From Hahella chejuensis KCTC 2396 (GTDB lineage Bacteria > Pseudomonadota > Gammaproteobacteria > Pseudomonadales > Oleiphilaceae): DNA of 64,000 nucleotides. The translations under genes and the position numbers were made by a program. Location of the stretch: contig NC_007645.1 in NCBI RefSeq assembly GCF_000012985.1, forward strand, positions 5,168,581 to 5,232,580. The letters are read 5' to 3'. Each line of letters opens with the position of its first letter. Position 1 is the stretch's first letter. The notes below the pieces were generated by a model. It saw only the letters and a program-made list of their open reading frames with translations. It searched no databases and had not been told where the DNA came from. Below, one piece after another: positions 28,159 through 37,579 of the stretch.

Positions 28159-28740
28159 TTAGCGGGAACCGAAACGTTCCCGGTTATTCTGCTTTTCACG
28201 GTCGCTTTTGCGCAGCAGGACATAGACTGCGCCGGAACCGCCATGCTGTTTTTGCGCGCTGTGAAACGCCAGTACTTCGTCGAATTCCCGCAACCAGCGA
28301 TTAACGTAACTCTTGATAACCGCTTCCTGATTCTGATTACGGTCGCCCTTGCCATGCAGGATGATCACCGTGCGTAAATCGTAACGCAGACAATCGCGCA
28401 CAAACTGGAACACCTCTACCCGCGCTTCCTCCACCGTTTTGCGATGCAGGTCCAGGCGCGCTTCGATCTGGTACTGGCCGAGCCGGAGCTTTTTATACAC
28501 CCCATGCTGCACGCCATCTTTTTTGTATTCGAGCAGGTCGTTGCTTTTCAGTATCTCGACATGGTCGTCGGAACTGAGAAAGTTAAGATCCAGCAGCTTG
28601 TGCCTGACGGCGGCTTTACGGCGAGCTTCCTGTCCGGGCGTATCTTCCTTGGCTTTCTTGACGTCCGCCTGATTATGGCGGGGCAATGGCTTGACCCCTG
28701 ACATTTCTTCGGCAAAAAGATCGTCTTTATCTTCTTGCAT
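28159..28740 (-). CDS. Smr-domain endonuclease-like protein (SmrA/YdaL type)
   Basis: 193 residues. The first ~80 are charged and probably disordered. The Smr domain (about 100-185) carries LDLH, HGKGDRNQ and GGSGAVYV, the signature of the MutS2 C-terminal nicking/RNase domain as a stand-alone protein. In E. coli SmrA and SmrB are endonucleases; SmrB cleaves mRNA at collided ribosomes. The DUF2804 gene is convergent. The conserved LDLH and HGKG motifs suggest an active enzyme on DNA or RNA. Confidence 0.88.
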   Translation of the reverse strand: MQEDKDDLFAEEMSGVKPLPRHNQADVKKAKEDTPGQEARRKAAVRHKLLDLNFLSSDDHVEILKSNDLLEYKKDGVQHGVYKKLRLGQYQIEARLDLHRKTVEEARVEVFQFVRDCLRYDLRTVIILHGKGDRNQNQEAVIKSYVNRWLREFDEVLAFHSAQKQHGGSGAVYVLLRKSDREKQNNRERFGSR

Positions 28741-28869
28741 GGTACTACCCTCTTCTACTGTTAAGCCTGCGCCCGCATCCCTTCTGCGCCATCTTGCTTC
28801 GTTCTAACATCTTCGCCCGCGCCGACGCAAGCCGTCCACTGATTAAAGACATGGCTTTGCGTTAGCGAC

Positions 28870-29268
28870 TCAGGAACCGTTTACTTCAGAAATCTGGTCA
28901 TTCAGGGTCCAGAAATCATAAAGGATGCCTAAACCAAGCAAACCGCCGGTCAACAGGTACAGCAGACCGGTCAGCCATTTGCCCATGTAAAAGCGGTGTA
29001 CGCCGAAAATGCCCAAAAAGGTCAAAAGTATCCAGCTCACCGTGTAGCTGGTGGCGCCGTCTTTAAAGCGACGATCCGCTGCGCGGTCCATAGAGGGGAT
29101 CAAAAAAAGGTCAATAATCCAGCCAATGCCCAGCAGGCCGAGAGTGAAAAACCAGATAGTGCCGGTCACGGGTTTGCCGTAATAAAAACGGTGAGAACCG
29201 GTAAACCCGAAAATCCACAGGATGTATCCCATGGCTTTGGAATGCGTGTCATTTTGCATATGCGTCAT
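28870..29268 (-). CDS. TM2-domain membrane protein
   Basis: About 132 residues if started at the ATG at 29268; the frame extends to 29346 but the upstream part lacks a ribosome site. Two copies of the TM2 helix-turn-helix pair are present, each with the signature G.HRFY.GK (GSHRFYYGKP and GVHRFYMGKW) and a glycine-rich second helix, giving four membrane segments. TM2 proteins are small inner-membrane proteins of unknown molecular role. The family call is firm, the start is not. Confidence 0.8.
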   Translation of the reverse strand: MTHMQNDTHSKAMGYILWIFGFTGSHRFYYGKPVTGTIWFFTLGLLGIGWIIDLFLIPSMDRAADRRFKDGATSYTVSWILLTFLGIFGVHRFYMGKWLTGLLYLLTGGLLGLGILYDFWTLNDQISEVNGS

Positions 29269-29464
29269 ATTTCTGCTGTAAAGTGGATTTTCCATGTTAA
29301 TGAGACTGGTTAATGGGGTCGGAAGCCCATATATCAACCAGATCACCGTATTTTTACATACCTGGCGGGGAAGCCGCCAAGCGCGGCGAAGAAACGCGGA
29401 TTAACGCCATCCCGTCCGGCGCCGTTAGCGGTTACAATGCCGGCAGCAGATTTGAGAGACCCCA

Positions 29465-30208
29465 TTGCCGATGACAAACAACGCCTCCGCCATCAACCTG
29501 CGCACGCATCCGGCGCTGGACCTGCAGTATCAACTGCTGCGCTCCTCCCGCCGTAAATCCGTCGTGATCGAAGTGCATCGGGACCAGAGCGTCAAAGTCC
29601 GCGCGCCGTTGCGCGTCAGCCAACGGGACATTCATCGCCTGCTGGGAGAGAAAATTCACTGGATTCGTATGCAGCAGCACAAACAGGCGCTGCTTCCGCA
29701 ACCTCAACAGGCTCCCGGTTACACCGCTGACAGTCGTCATTATTTCATGGGCGCGGAGTTCAGTCTGACGTACCAGTCCGGTTTACGCACTCTGGCGTTG
29801 ACGGAAGACGGACGCATCTGTCTGCCCGGTCGCTATCAAGAGAACCCGGCCCAGGCGGAAAAGTACCTGAATACCTGGTATCGCAATCAGGCGCAGGTGT
29901 TATTAGAAGAGCGCCTGGCTTTATGGAATGAGCGTATCGCCGCCTGGAATGTGGTTCAGCCCACCCTGCGCCTGCGGGTCATGCGACGTTATTGGGGAAG
30001 TTGTAACCGTAAGGGCATGATTACCCTGAATGTGAATCTGGTGAAAATCCCGCTGCCTTTGATGGACTATGTAGTGACCCACGAACTGTGCCATCTGCGG
30101 GAAATGAACCACAGCCCCCGTTTTTACGCGCTACAGGAACAGTTGTTGCCGGAGTGGCGCAGCCTGCGCAAGGAAATCCGGCTCTGGGAGCAGCGGGTTT
30201 TGCCCTGA
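29465..30208 (+). CDS. YgjP/SprT-like zinc metallopeptidase (DUF45)
   Basis: 247 residues if started at the TTG at 29465; an ATG two codons later (29471) is equally possible. The zinc site HELCH (His206, Glu207, His210) with a third His at NHSPRF (215), preceded by RRYWGSCNRKG, is the signature of the UTP-pyrophosphatase-associated/YgjP M48-like family. It is cytoplasmic with no signal peptide. The biological substrate is not known for the family. It is convergent with the chemoreceptor gene, whose stop lies 38 bases away. Confidence 0.88.
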   Translation: MPMTNNASAINLRTHPALDLQYQLLRSSRRKSVVIEVHRDQSVKVRAPLRVSQRDIHRLLGEKIHWIRMQQHKQALLPQPQQAPGYTADSRHYFMGAEFSLTYQSGLRTLALTEDGRICLPGRYQENPAQAEKYLNTWYRNQAQVLLEERLALWNERIAAWNVVQPTLRLRVMRRYWGSCNRKGMITLNVNLVKIPLPLMDYVVTHELCHLREMNHSPRFYALQEQLLPEWRSLRKEIRLWEQRVLP

Positions 30209-30245
30209 CGCGCTACGGCGAATATCGATTTTCATCACCCAGCCT

Positions 30246-31730
30246 CTATTTGACCTTCATCGCCTTCACCAAGCGCTCCAGCGTAGTGGCCTGCGTGTGG
30301 ATGGATTTGCTGCTGGCCGCGACTTCTCCGGCGATCTGCGAGGTGTCCCGGGTGAGATTACGCATTTCCTGCAGGTTGTCATTCATGGCGCCCACAGTGG
30401 CGCCCTGCTGTTCAACCGCAGTGGCGATCAGGGTGTTCTTCTCCAGAATGTCCCGCACCAGCTCTTTCACACTGGTCAGCAGCCCGACCGTGTTTTGCGC
30501 GCCAGCGAGACACTTCTCCGCGTCTTCCCGCCCCTCCAGAATGCCCTTCTCCACCTTCTTCTCCAGATCCTGAATGGCGTTGACGATGGAGTCGATGCCC
30601 TCGCTGGCGGTGTAGGCGCGGGTGGCCAGGGTTCTTACTTCGTCCGCCACCACGGCGAACCCGCGTCCCTGTTCGCCCGCTCTGGCCGCTTCAATGGCGG
30701 CGTTCAGCGCCAACAGATTGGTTTGTTCGGAAATACTGGTGATCTCGCCGGTGGAGGACTGGATTTTCTGCGTATCCTCGTTGAGCTGATTGGTCAGATT
30801 GACCAGCGAGTCCACTGATTTAGCCAGTTTAGCGATGGCGACTTTGGAATCCTGCGCCTCTTTTAGTCCGGATTCGGTTTTCGCGTCGGCGTTGCCGGAC
30901 ATCTCCCTCGTTTCATCCGCGTACTGCGCCACCTGCTGCGCCGCGTCCAGCATCTGCTGCATGGAGTCCGCCACGCTTTCGGTCTGGTTGGCCTGACGGG
31001 ACATCTGATCGCGGGTCTTTGTGGAATACTGCGCCAGCAATCCCACTTCCTGCTGCAGCGTAGCGACGGCGTTATGAATCTGCAGCACCGCTTCCTGATA
31101 AGTTTGCTGCATCTGGTTGAAGGCGGAGGCCATTTGCCCCACTTCATCCTCACACTCGATCGGCACCCGCAGCGTCAGGTCGCTCTGGCTCTGCGCCTGC
31201 AACATAATGGACTTGAGTCGATTGACGTGGCGCTCCACGAACGCAATCAACAATTGCGACGCCACTAGCAGCAGACACATCAGAACAAAAACAATCCCGG
31301 CGAACGCGGGCGCCTGATCTTTGAATACCTTCCATAAACTGGGCGCGGCGCCCAACGCCACTTTCACTTTACCGCCGTCACGCAGATAGGCCACCACCTT
31401 GTCAGGCTCGTCCGATAGCAAAGTCTCCGCAGACTGAGTCAGAGTCCGGGGTTGCGTCGCCGCATTGCTGGAAATAGTGCGTACGATATCGCGCCGCAAT
31501 GCATTGGAGGGTAACTTGTCCAGTTCATAGACGCGCAATGGTCCGACGGCCTCTCCGGCCGGCGCCCGCACCACCTCTACCAGTTCTCCCGCAAGCAGCT
31601 CGATATTACTGTTATGAGATAAGCGCATGGAGGCCAATACCAACGCCAGCATAATGCCGAACGAAACCGCGTTGACCAGCCAAAATTTATATCTAAGACC
31701 GACATTTGTGAGCCAGGACATTCGCACCAC
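30246..31730 (-). CDS. methyl-accepting chemotaxis protein
   Basis: 494 residues. Transmembrane helix 1 is at about 17-37, then a short periplasmic sensor of roughly 100 residues, helix 2 at about 139-163, a HAMP domain, and a long signalling coiled coil with the invariant hairpin tip [20 protein letters not shown]. The sensor is too short and featureless to name a ligand. A downstream ATG at 31721 is a possible alternative start. It signals to CheA/CheW, which are not in this window. An AT-rich 536-base gap lies upstream. Confidence 0.95.
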   Translation of the reverse strand: MVRMSWLTNVGLRYKFWLVNAVSFGIMLALVLASMRLSHNSNIELLAGELVEVVRAPAGEAVGPLRVYELDKLPSNALRRDIVRTISSNAATQPRTLTQSAETLLSDEPDKVVAYLRDGGKVKVALGAAPSLWKVFKDQAPAFAGIVFVLMCLLLVASQLLIAFVERHVNRLKSIMLQAQSQSDLTLRVPIECEDEVGQMASAFNQMQQTYQEAVLQIHNAVATLQQEVGLLAQYSTKTRDQMSRQANQTESVADSMQQMLDAAQQVAQYADETREMSGNADAKTESGLKEAQDSKVAIAKLAKSVDSLVNLTNQLNEDTQKIQSSTGEITSISEQTNLLALNAAIEAARAGEQGRGFAVVADEVRTLATRAYTASEGIDSIVNAIQDLEKKVEKGILEGREDAEKCLAGAQNTVGLLTSVKELVRDILEKNTLIATAVEQQGATVGAMNDNLQEMRNLTRDTSQIAGEVAASSKSIHTQATTLERLVKAMKVK

Positions 31731-32266
31731 ACTTGGTTATTGGGTTTACAATCGGCCGCCCACGCCTCCGCCTGAGGCAAAAACAACGACCTCGTAGCAA
31801 GTGTAGTACAAAGGTAAAAAAATTTTTTGATTCAAGCCGTTAATCAGATTCCTTAGCGCAACGCCATAGATAGAGCGACCCCGATCACTTCTTCAACCAA
31901 CGTCCTCCCAACCCCAGACTAACCCCGTGCGCTTACAAATAAGTTTACTTGTATTTTTAAATTAAACTATCAGCCCTTGGATATAACCTCAACTTAAATT
32001 TCAATTATTTATACATTTTCATAAATTAATTCTGAACTTTTCCCAACAATAAAAGTCGTAACCAAAGTATTAATTCCCCATTTCGACGGGAACTAATCTC
32101 AAAGAGAAAAGTTAAATAAAAAGTTAAATATATAAAGAAACGGAGAATATTCGCCGCTTCACCTAATCCATTTGTTTTACAACGATCATAGTCCATTGAC
32201 ATCAGGCTAAAAAAGGCTTGAAGGGTTTCTTTCGCCCTGTCAAAAGATAAATAAAAGGAGAGACTT
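31731..32266. other. AT-rich intergenic region with divergent promoters
   Basis: No credible gene is seen. From about 31920 to 32240 the sequence is markedly AT-rich compared with its surroundings, with runs such as ATTTTTAAATTAAA. It must hold the promoters of the chemoreceptor (left) and of the adenylate-forming operon (right). The composition suggests nucleoid-protein silencing or a horizontally gained leader. Confidence 0.5.
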
Positions 32267-33886
32267 ATGAACTTCACCGCTTCCGTCATTCAAACATCAG
32301 AACTGTCCCAATCTATACAGAAATTTCGTTTAGAACCTCTGCAAGGTTTATCACCCAAAGATCAAATGAAATTTATTCAATATGGCCAGGGCGAATATAA
32401 AACGCCGCCCTTTAGCAATATATATTTAGCCATAGAACAAAGCATGAAGACCTTTGCGGATCAAACCGCCGTGGAACACCTGGGCGACAAGATCAGTTAC
32501 GGCGAGCTGCAAAAACAAGTGGACTTTCTCGCCGCCGTTTTGATTTCGGCTGGCGTAAAAAAAGGAGACCATGTCGCGCTGTTTGTTCGTCGCTCCATCC
32601 CCATGGTGGTTGGCGTTCTGGCGACACTCAAGGTCGGGGCGGCCTACGTGCCGCAGGACGTGAAGATCTGCCCGCAGGAGCAGTTAAAGCTCGTCGCGCA
32701 ATCCTCCGCCGCCAGAGTGATGCTTACCCTTTCCGAATACTATAACAGCGTGCCGGTTCCTCCAGACTGCGAGCGCCTGTGTATCGATGAAATCCTGAGT
32801 CGCCGGACACTCGCCGATAGCGCCCCTGTTCCTCCGTCTTTTCCGACAGTAGAGGAAGGTGACGCCTGCTTCGTGCTGTTCACCTCCGGCACCACCGGCG
32901 CGCCCAACGGCGTGAAAGTCACTCATGGCAATGTCTGCAACCTGCTACTGACCGCGCCGGGCGATCTGGGTATTCAACCCGGGGATAAAGTCGCGCAGAT
33001 TTTGAATATCGCCTTCGACATGGCCGCCTGGGAGATCCTGACCACCCTCGCCCACGGCGGGGAATTGATTATCCGCGGCTGCGATTTTCAGGAAACGGTC
33101 AGCCGCGCCAATGTGGTGATCGCAACTCCCAGTATTTTGAGCAAACTCGACCCCGCCGCCTGCCCTGACCTGCGGGCGGTCGCCGTCGCCGGGGAAGCCT
33201 GCCCCGAGCCGCTGGCGAGAAAATGGGCCGCCTATTGTGAGTTCTATAATTGCTGCGGCCCCACTGAAGTGACCATTGTGAACACCATGGGACGCTACCT
33301 GCCGGATCAGGGTCCGCTGAGTATCGGAGCGCCCACGCCGAACAATACGGTCTACATCTTAAACGATTCACTAAAACCCTGCGCCATCGGCGAAGTGGGA
33401 GAAATGTGGGCCGGCGGCGCCTGTGTCACAGCGGGCTATATCAACAATGATGTGCTCAATGAAGACCGCTATCGCCACGACCCCTTTCTGGATAACGGCG
33501 GCAAAATGTTCCGCACCCGCGACCTGGGGCGCTGGCTGGAAAATGGCGAACTGGAACATTTGGGACGCACCGACGATCAGGTCAAAGTCCGGGGTTTCCG
33601 GGTCGAGCTGAACTCGGTTTCCTGCGCCATAGAAGCCTTGCCAGGATGTCAGCAGGCGGTGGTGATCAAACATACCAGCCGCGATCTGGCGGCGTTCGTT
33701 AAACCCGCCAGCGTCAATCCTGTGCTGGTAAAACAGGCCGTCGCAGCGAAGCTCCCCTACTACTGCATCCCCGATAAAGTCCTTACTCTGGATGAGTTTC
33801 CCATGACCCCGCGGGGCAAGGTCGATAAGCAGCACCTGGAGGAAATGCTGGCGAATATCCCCGCCTCACAGGAGGTCCCGGTATGA
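32267..33886 (+). CDS. stand-alone amino-acid-adenylation (AMP-binding) enzyme, TmpL N-domain-like
   Basis: 539 residues with AAGGAGAG six bases before the ATG. The full ANL core is present: LFTSGTTGAPNGV (ATP loop, about 204), NCCGPTE (about 328), TRDLGRW, GRTDDQVKVRGFRVE hinge (about 432), and PRGKVDK with the catalytic Lys near 516. The pattern is that of NRPS adenylation domains, but no carrier or condensation domain follows. The next gene overlaps by four bases (ATGA) and encodes a six-helix membrane reductase-like protein. Together they match the domain order of fungal TmpL. It should activate a carboxylic or amino acid as an acyl-adenylate; the substrate is unknown. Confidence 0.88.
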   Translation: MNFTASVIQTSELSQSIQKFRLEPLQGLSPKDQMKFIQYGQGEYKTPPFSNIYLAIEQSMKTFADQTAVEHLGDKISYGELQKQVDFLAAVLISAGVKKGDHVALFVRRSIPMVVGVLATLKVGAAYVPQDVKICPQEQLKLVAQSSAARVMLTLSEYYNSVPVPPDCERLCIDEILSRRTLADSAPVPPSFPTVEEGDACFVLFTSGTTGAPNGVKVTHGNVCNLLLTAPGDLGIQPGDKVAQILNIAFDMAAWEILTTLAHGGELIIRGCDFQETVSRANVVIATPSILSKLDPAACPDLRAVAVAGEACPEPLARKWAAYCEFYNCCGPTEVTIVNTMGRYLPDQGPLSIGAPTPNNTVYILNDSLKPCAIGEVGEMWAGGACVTAGYINNDVLNEDRYRHDPFLDNGGKMFRTRDLGRWLENGELEHLGRTDDQVKVRGFRVELNSVSCAIEALPGCQQAVVIKHTSRDLAAFVKPASVNPVLVKQAVAAKLPYYCIPDKVLTLDEFPMTPRGKVDKQHLEEMLANIPASQEVPV

Positions 33887-35262
33887 CGGCTTCGCTATCC
33901 AAAACCGCACTGCAATATGCGCCCAAGGCGCCGCCGCAGAAAAAGCACATTGACCTGTCCCGCATCAAGATGCCGCCACAACACCCCTGGCACAAGTGGG
34001 CCCGTCATCCTAAGGTGATACCTTATAACCGTCTCGCCATACTGATGACCGCCTTGAACATTGGCGCTCTGTATTGGCTGACAAATGGCGGCTGGCGCAT
34101 AGACCAACTGCCGATGGAAACCGTGCTGAACGGCGCCCTTGTCAATTTCACTATCGCCATTCTGATTCGACAGCAGTATGTCATTAACGCGCTGTTCGCC
34201 ATCGCCACCAGCATGCCCACGCATTGGCCGCTGAGGTGGCGCTGGGCCATGGGCAAGGTGTATCACTTTGGCGGAATCCATGTCGGAGGATTCTTTTGCG
34301 GTACGTTGTGGTACGCCGCATTCACGCTTTTCAGCCTGCTGGGAAGCTATACCGCTCTACCCTCGTCGATTCCCATATTGGCGTCTGTTCATCTGAGCAT
34401 ACTGACGCTGATGATCATTCTGGCGTTGCCCGCCCTTCGCGCCAAATATCACGATCAGTTCGAGTTCTCCGCCCGCTTCGGCAGTTGGGCGTCCGTTCTC
34501 CTGTTTTGGGCGCAGACGCTTGTTCTGAGTGCAGCGGCGCACCCTGTCAGCGAGCTGCCGTCTGTGCTGGCGACCTCGCCTCAGGTGTGGGCGCTGGCGG
34601 CGGTGACCCTCAGCATCCTGGCGCCCTGGCTGCGTCTGCGCAAAGTGGAAGTGACCATCCACAAGCCCTCGAACCACGCCGTCATCGCCGACTTCAATTA
34701 TGGCGTGACGCCCTTCGCCGGCTCATCGACGGATCTCAGTTTGAACCCGCTGTTTGAATGGCATGCATTCGCCAATATCCCGTTGCCGGGACGGGAAGGT
34801 TTTCAATTGGCCATCTCCCGGGCTGGCGACTGGACGGGAGCGTTTATCGATAACCTGCCCCGAAAAGTGTGGGTCAAGGGCATCCCCACCGCAGGGGTCG
34901 GCAATATCGAAACCCTGTTCAAAAAGGTGGTATGGATCGCCACAGGCAGCGGCATCGGCCCCTGTCTGCCGCACCTGGTTGCGCAGGGCGTGCCGGCGAA
35001 GCTGGTATGGGCGACGCGCAACCCACGCAAGACATACGGCGACGAGCTAGTGGACGACATCAAGGCCGCCCACCCTGACGCCCTGATCTGGGACACCGAC
35101 ACCCACGGCAAACCTGACCTCGCCAGACTCGCTTATCTGGCTTATCGCGATACCGGCGCCGAAGCGGTTATCTGCATCTCAAACAAAAAGGTCACCTGGA
35201 ACGTTGTTTATGAACTGGAAAGCCGCGGCATTCCCGCCTTTGGCGCCATTTGGGATTCTTGA
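33883..35262 (+). CDS. six-helix membrane flavoprotein-like protein (TmpA/TmpL C-half homologue candidate)
   Basis: 459 residues. Six hydrophobic helices span about 52-250 (near 53, 88, 128, 160, 200 and 233). The soluble C-terminal half resembles a ferredoxin-reductase fold: a beta-rich FAD-binding part, including LPGREGFQLAISRAGDWTG, then WIATGSGIGPCLPHL as an NAD(P)-binding glycine motif near residue 350. Fungal TmpA has this membrane plus FAD/NAD(P) layout, and TmpL adds an N-terminal AMP-binding domain, here supplied by the overlapping upstream gene. It may transfer electrons across or within the membrane. No conserved haem-ligand histidine pair was identified, so it may differ from ferric reductases. 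Confidence 0.78.
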   Translation: MTASLSKTALQYAPKAPPQKKHIDLSRIKMPPQHPWHKWARHPKVIPYNRLAILMTALNIGALYWLTNGGWRIDQLPMETVLNGALVNFTIAILIRQQYVINALFAIATSMPTHWPLRWRWAMGKVYHFGGIHVGGFFCGTLWYAAFTLFSLLGSYTALPSSIPILASVHLSILTLMIILALPALRAKYHDQFEFSARFGSWASVLLFWAQTLVLSAAAHPVSELPSVLATSPQVWALAAVTLSILAPWLRLRKVEVTIHKPSNHAVIADFNYGVTPFAGSSTDLSLNPLFEWHAFANIPLPGREGFQLAISRAGDWTGAFIDNLPRKVWVKGIPTAGVGNIETLFKKVVWIATGSGIGPCLPHLVAQGVPAKLVWATRNPRKTYGDELVDDIKAAHPDALIWDTDTHGKPDLARLAYLAYRDTGAEAVICISNKKVTWNVVYELESRGIPAFGAIWDS

Positions 35263-35273
35263 GGAGATTGATC

Positions 35274-36059
35274 ATGACTGCACTAACACAACAAACCAGC
35301 GTCAACGGCGTCACAACCTTGACCATCAACCGTCCGGATAAACTGAACGCCTTATCGCCGGCGCTTTTTGTCGAGCTGAAAGAAATACTGCTGCGCCTGC
35401 AGGAGCCGGGGTTTCCGGTTCGCGGAGTGATTCTGACCGGCGCAGGCGAAAAAGCGTTCATCGCTGGCGCGGATATCGCCGCCATGCAGCAAATGTCCCC
35501 TGAAGAAGGTGAACAGTTCGCAGCACAGGGACAGGAGATTACCGAATTACTGGAGGCGTTGCCGATTCCGGTCATCGCCTGCGTGAACGGCTACGCCCTT
35601 GGCGGCGGCTGTGAGCTGGCCATGGCCTGCGACTTCATCTATTGCACCGAGCGCGCGCAATTTGGCCAGCCGGAAGTCTCATTAGGCCTGACGCCCTGCT
35701 TTGGCGGCTGCGTGCGTCTGAGCCGTTTCGTCGGCGCCGGACGCGCACGCGAACTGATCTATACCGGCCGCCGCATCGACGCAGGCGAAGCGCTGAGAAT
35801 CGGCCTGGTCAACCGCGTGTTCTCCGACGCCGACGCCATGTTGGCCGCCGCCCGGGATATTCTCCTGCAATGTAAAAGTCAGTCTCCTGTGGCTATTTCC
35901 CTGTGCAAACACACCATCAACGCCAGCTATGGGCGCACCACGGCAGAGGCCCTGGAAGTGGAGAAAAACGCCTTTCGGCGCACTTTCGAAAGCGCGGATA
36001 AGCAAGAGGGCGTGAAGGCGTTTGTTGAAAAGCGTCCTGCCGTTTTTCCCGCGTATTGA
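35274..36059 (+). CDS. enoyl-CoA hydratase/isomerase family protein (crotonase)
   Basis: 261 residues from the ATG at 35274, chosen for its GAGGAG ribosome site; the frame opens at 35250. Crotonase features: the oxyanion-hole segment AGADIAAM, GYALGGGCELAMACD, and the active-site region GQPEVSLGLTPCFGG with the first catalytic Glu. It lies 11 bases after the membrane flavoprotein gene, so it is the third gene of the operon. A CoA-ester-processing enzyme next to an adenylate-forming enzyme suggests a shared acyl substrate, but that is inference. Confidence 0.9.
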   Translation: MTALTQQTSVNGVTTLTINRPDKLNALSPALFVELKEILLRLQEPGFPVRGVILTGAGEKAFIAGADIAAMQQMSPEEGEQFAAQGQEITELLEALPIPVIACVNGYALGGGCELAMACDFIYCTERAQFGQPEVSLGLTPCFGGCVRLSRFVGAGRARELIYTGRRIDAGEALRIGLVNRVFSDADAMLAAARDILLQCKSQSPVAISLCKHTINASYGRTTAEALEVEKNAFRRTFESADKQEGVKAFVEKRPAVFPAY

Positions 36060-36068
36060 CAGGGAAAC

Positions 36069-36093
36069 GGACGACGGTCGTACGCCGTCGTCC
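36069..36093 (+). terminator. hairpin terminator of the adenylation/crotonase operon
   Basis: GGACGACGG/CCGTCGTCC forms a perfect 9-bp stem with a seven-base loop, 10 bases past the crotonase stop. Only TTAA follows, so it is a stable but T-poor terminator. Confidence 0.6.
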
Positions 36094-36151
36094 TTAATGC
36101 AACCGGCCGCCACCAATAGCCTAACCGGCATTCGAAATCGATTGAATATGG

Positions 36152-36541
36152 CTACATCTCAGGCTTGAGAAAGTCTGCATATTCTCTCATATCGCGGGAT
36201 ATGTTCTTGAGCTTCCAGCGGTCTGGATCATCATATTCGAACTGGATATTAATCTTATAGTCAGGACGGGTAATATGTATCAGACATTGATGCCACTCTC
36301 TGCCTTCCGCTTTCGCCATTTCATCTCTCAATACCTTTATTTTTCTTAGTGCGTCAACGCTGGGAATAGCCGCCTGATAATCGCCGTCCACAAGGTACAC
36401 ATAGCCATTCATACGCTGTTGTCCGTGGGAGAAGTTTCCTACCAGCGCGATACCTGCCCACTCATACTTTTCATACTCCTCACTTCCAAGCATGATTGAG
36501 CCAATTTCCATGACCAATTCGTTAGACAGACTGTTCCCCAT
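36152..36541 (-). CDS. small cytoplasmic protein, possibly YezG/DUF600-like
   Basis: 129 residues from the ATG at 36541 with GGGGGAA upstream; a GTG one codon earlier is possible. It is acidic, without signal or membrane segment. The second half (WHQCLIHITRPDYKINIQFEYDD and DRW) vaguely recalls the FEYDD...W region of YezG/DUF600 immunity proteins. No toxin gene is adjacent, so if it is an immunity protein it is an orphan. The sequence is rather AT-rich for the region, hinting at transfer. The family call is weak. Confidence 0.65.
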   Translation of the reverse strand: MGNSLSNELVMEIGSIMLGSEEYEKYEWAGIALVGNFSHGQQRMNGYVYLVDGDYQAAIPSVDALRKIKVLRDEMAKAEGREWHQCLIHITRPDYKINIQFEYDDPDRWKLKNISRDMREYADFLKPEM

Positions 36542-36765
36542 CACTTCCCCCTGATCAAATTATTACCAACTCATACTGAGTTCTATTCTACTAACCCAAC
36601 CTGTATTTGCATGCCGCCCATAGAAAGTAAGACCACACTGTAACTCACCAGATTACTGGCGTTAGCGAGGCCTAACGGGCAGCGCAGTAACAATCTCTTT
36701 TATGGTCTACACTGATAAAAAGCCCGCCCACGCCAGACATTAATTCGTAGTGAGCCCAAGTTGTT

Positions 36766-37038
36766 ATGAGCAGAGAAAAGCGTTCCTCCCCCCGCGTCAA
36801 AGCTAACTTCCGGGTTGAGCTATCCAGTCCGCAATTGGGCATCATTGAAACCCGGACCCGAGATGTTTCCGATGGCGGCGCCTTTGTCATCATCGCCGAA
36901 GAAACAACGCCGGAGTTGCATATGAAGGTGCAGATTCGCGTACTGGGTCTGCCCGGCGAGCCTGGTCAGACAGTAGAAAGCGAAGTGGTGAGAATTGAAA
37001 ATGAAGGGGTAGGACTGCGCTTCATTCCGAAAGACTGA
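36766..37038 (+). CDS. single-domain PilZ protein, likely c-di-GMP receptor
   Basis: 90 residues consisting of one PilZ domain. The c-di-GMP-binding arginines lie in KRSSPRV (RxxxR, residues 6-10) and the second motif is DVSDGGAF (D/NxSxxG, about 38-45). Both motifs are intact, so it should bind c-di-GMP. It stands alone, convergent with the VOC gene. Such proteins act as adaptors for motility or polysaccharide machinery; no target is encoded nearby. Confidence 0.9.
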   Translation: MSREKRSSPRVKANFRVELSSPQLGIIETRTRDVSDGGAFVIIAEETTPELHMKVQIRVLGLPGEPGQTVESEVVRIENEGVGLRFIPKD

Positions 37039-37054
37039 TATTTCAGTCTCCCGG

Positions 37055-37444
37055 TTACGAGACGGGTTCTTGCGGCGGTTCGTCCTGTTTATTCTTTTTG
37101 CTCTTCCTGTCTTTGTTCTTACCCGGTTTGTAATCCGTTTCCGGCCACGCGGACTTTATTTCCGCCGCCTGTTGCGAGGCGGAGAACTCTTCCCACAAAA
37201 TGCCGTTGCAGTCTTTATCACAGGTAAAAAATTTGGCTTCGGAGTCTTCCCAGCCCAGATGACGCAAACGTCCGCCTTCCCCCGGGGCAGTCTTACGAAT
37301 AGAGAAGTTCAGTTCCTTGGTGCGCCATAGCGCGTATTCACCTGGCGCCACAACATCAGCGGGTTGCCCCAGCCTTTCGTTGTACTCCTCCACCGATTGC
37401 TCGATATCAATGACGGAAATAGCCAGATGAAATTTTTTGCTCAT
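37055..37444 (-). CDS. VOC-fold (glyoxalase/CadI-like) protein with lysine-rich tail
   Basis: 129 residues from the ATG at 37444 (MSKKFHLAIS) with GAAGGAG ten bases upstream; a GTG six codons earlier is less likely. The start HLAISVIDIEQSVEEYNERLG and the LRHLGWE segment are typical of a vicinal-oxygen-chelate half. Metal ligands appear to be the early His (residue 6), a central His in LRHLGW and a late Glu. After about residue 105 a Lys/Asp/Pro-rich tail looks disordered. The substrate cannot be told. Confidence 0.75.
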   Translation of the reverse strand: MSKKFHLAISVIDIEQSVEEYNERLGQPADVVAPGEYALWRTKELNFSIRKTAPGEGGRLRHLGWEDSEAKFFTCDKDCNGILWEEFSASQQAAEIKSAWPETDYKPGKNKDRKSKKNKQDEPPQEPVS

Positions 37445-37579
37445 ACAATGAGACTCCTTCACTTACAAAAATTCGAGACGTCGAGTGTGATAATACAACA
37501 CCGACGCACGCCAGGGGTTGAATCCGTGCTGATTCCAGAATGGCAGGGGATAATAGACAACGGAAGGGAAGCATAGCGA

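Noticed and set aside
31970-31985. CAGCCCTTGGATATA, similar to the CrbR-like dyad
   Set aside because: It has several mismatches, loses the symmetry and lies almost 300 bases from the gene; likely chance.
32026-32289. 87-residue hydrophobic minus-strand frame in the AT-rich leader
   Set aside because: It overlaps the start of the adenylation gene and its hydrophobicity is a by-product of T-rich DNA.
36658-36682. GTTAGCGAGGCCTAACGGGC, resembling an integron attC end
   Set aside because: Only one short inverted piece; no paired site, cassette boundaries or integrase in the window.
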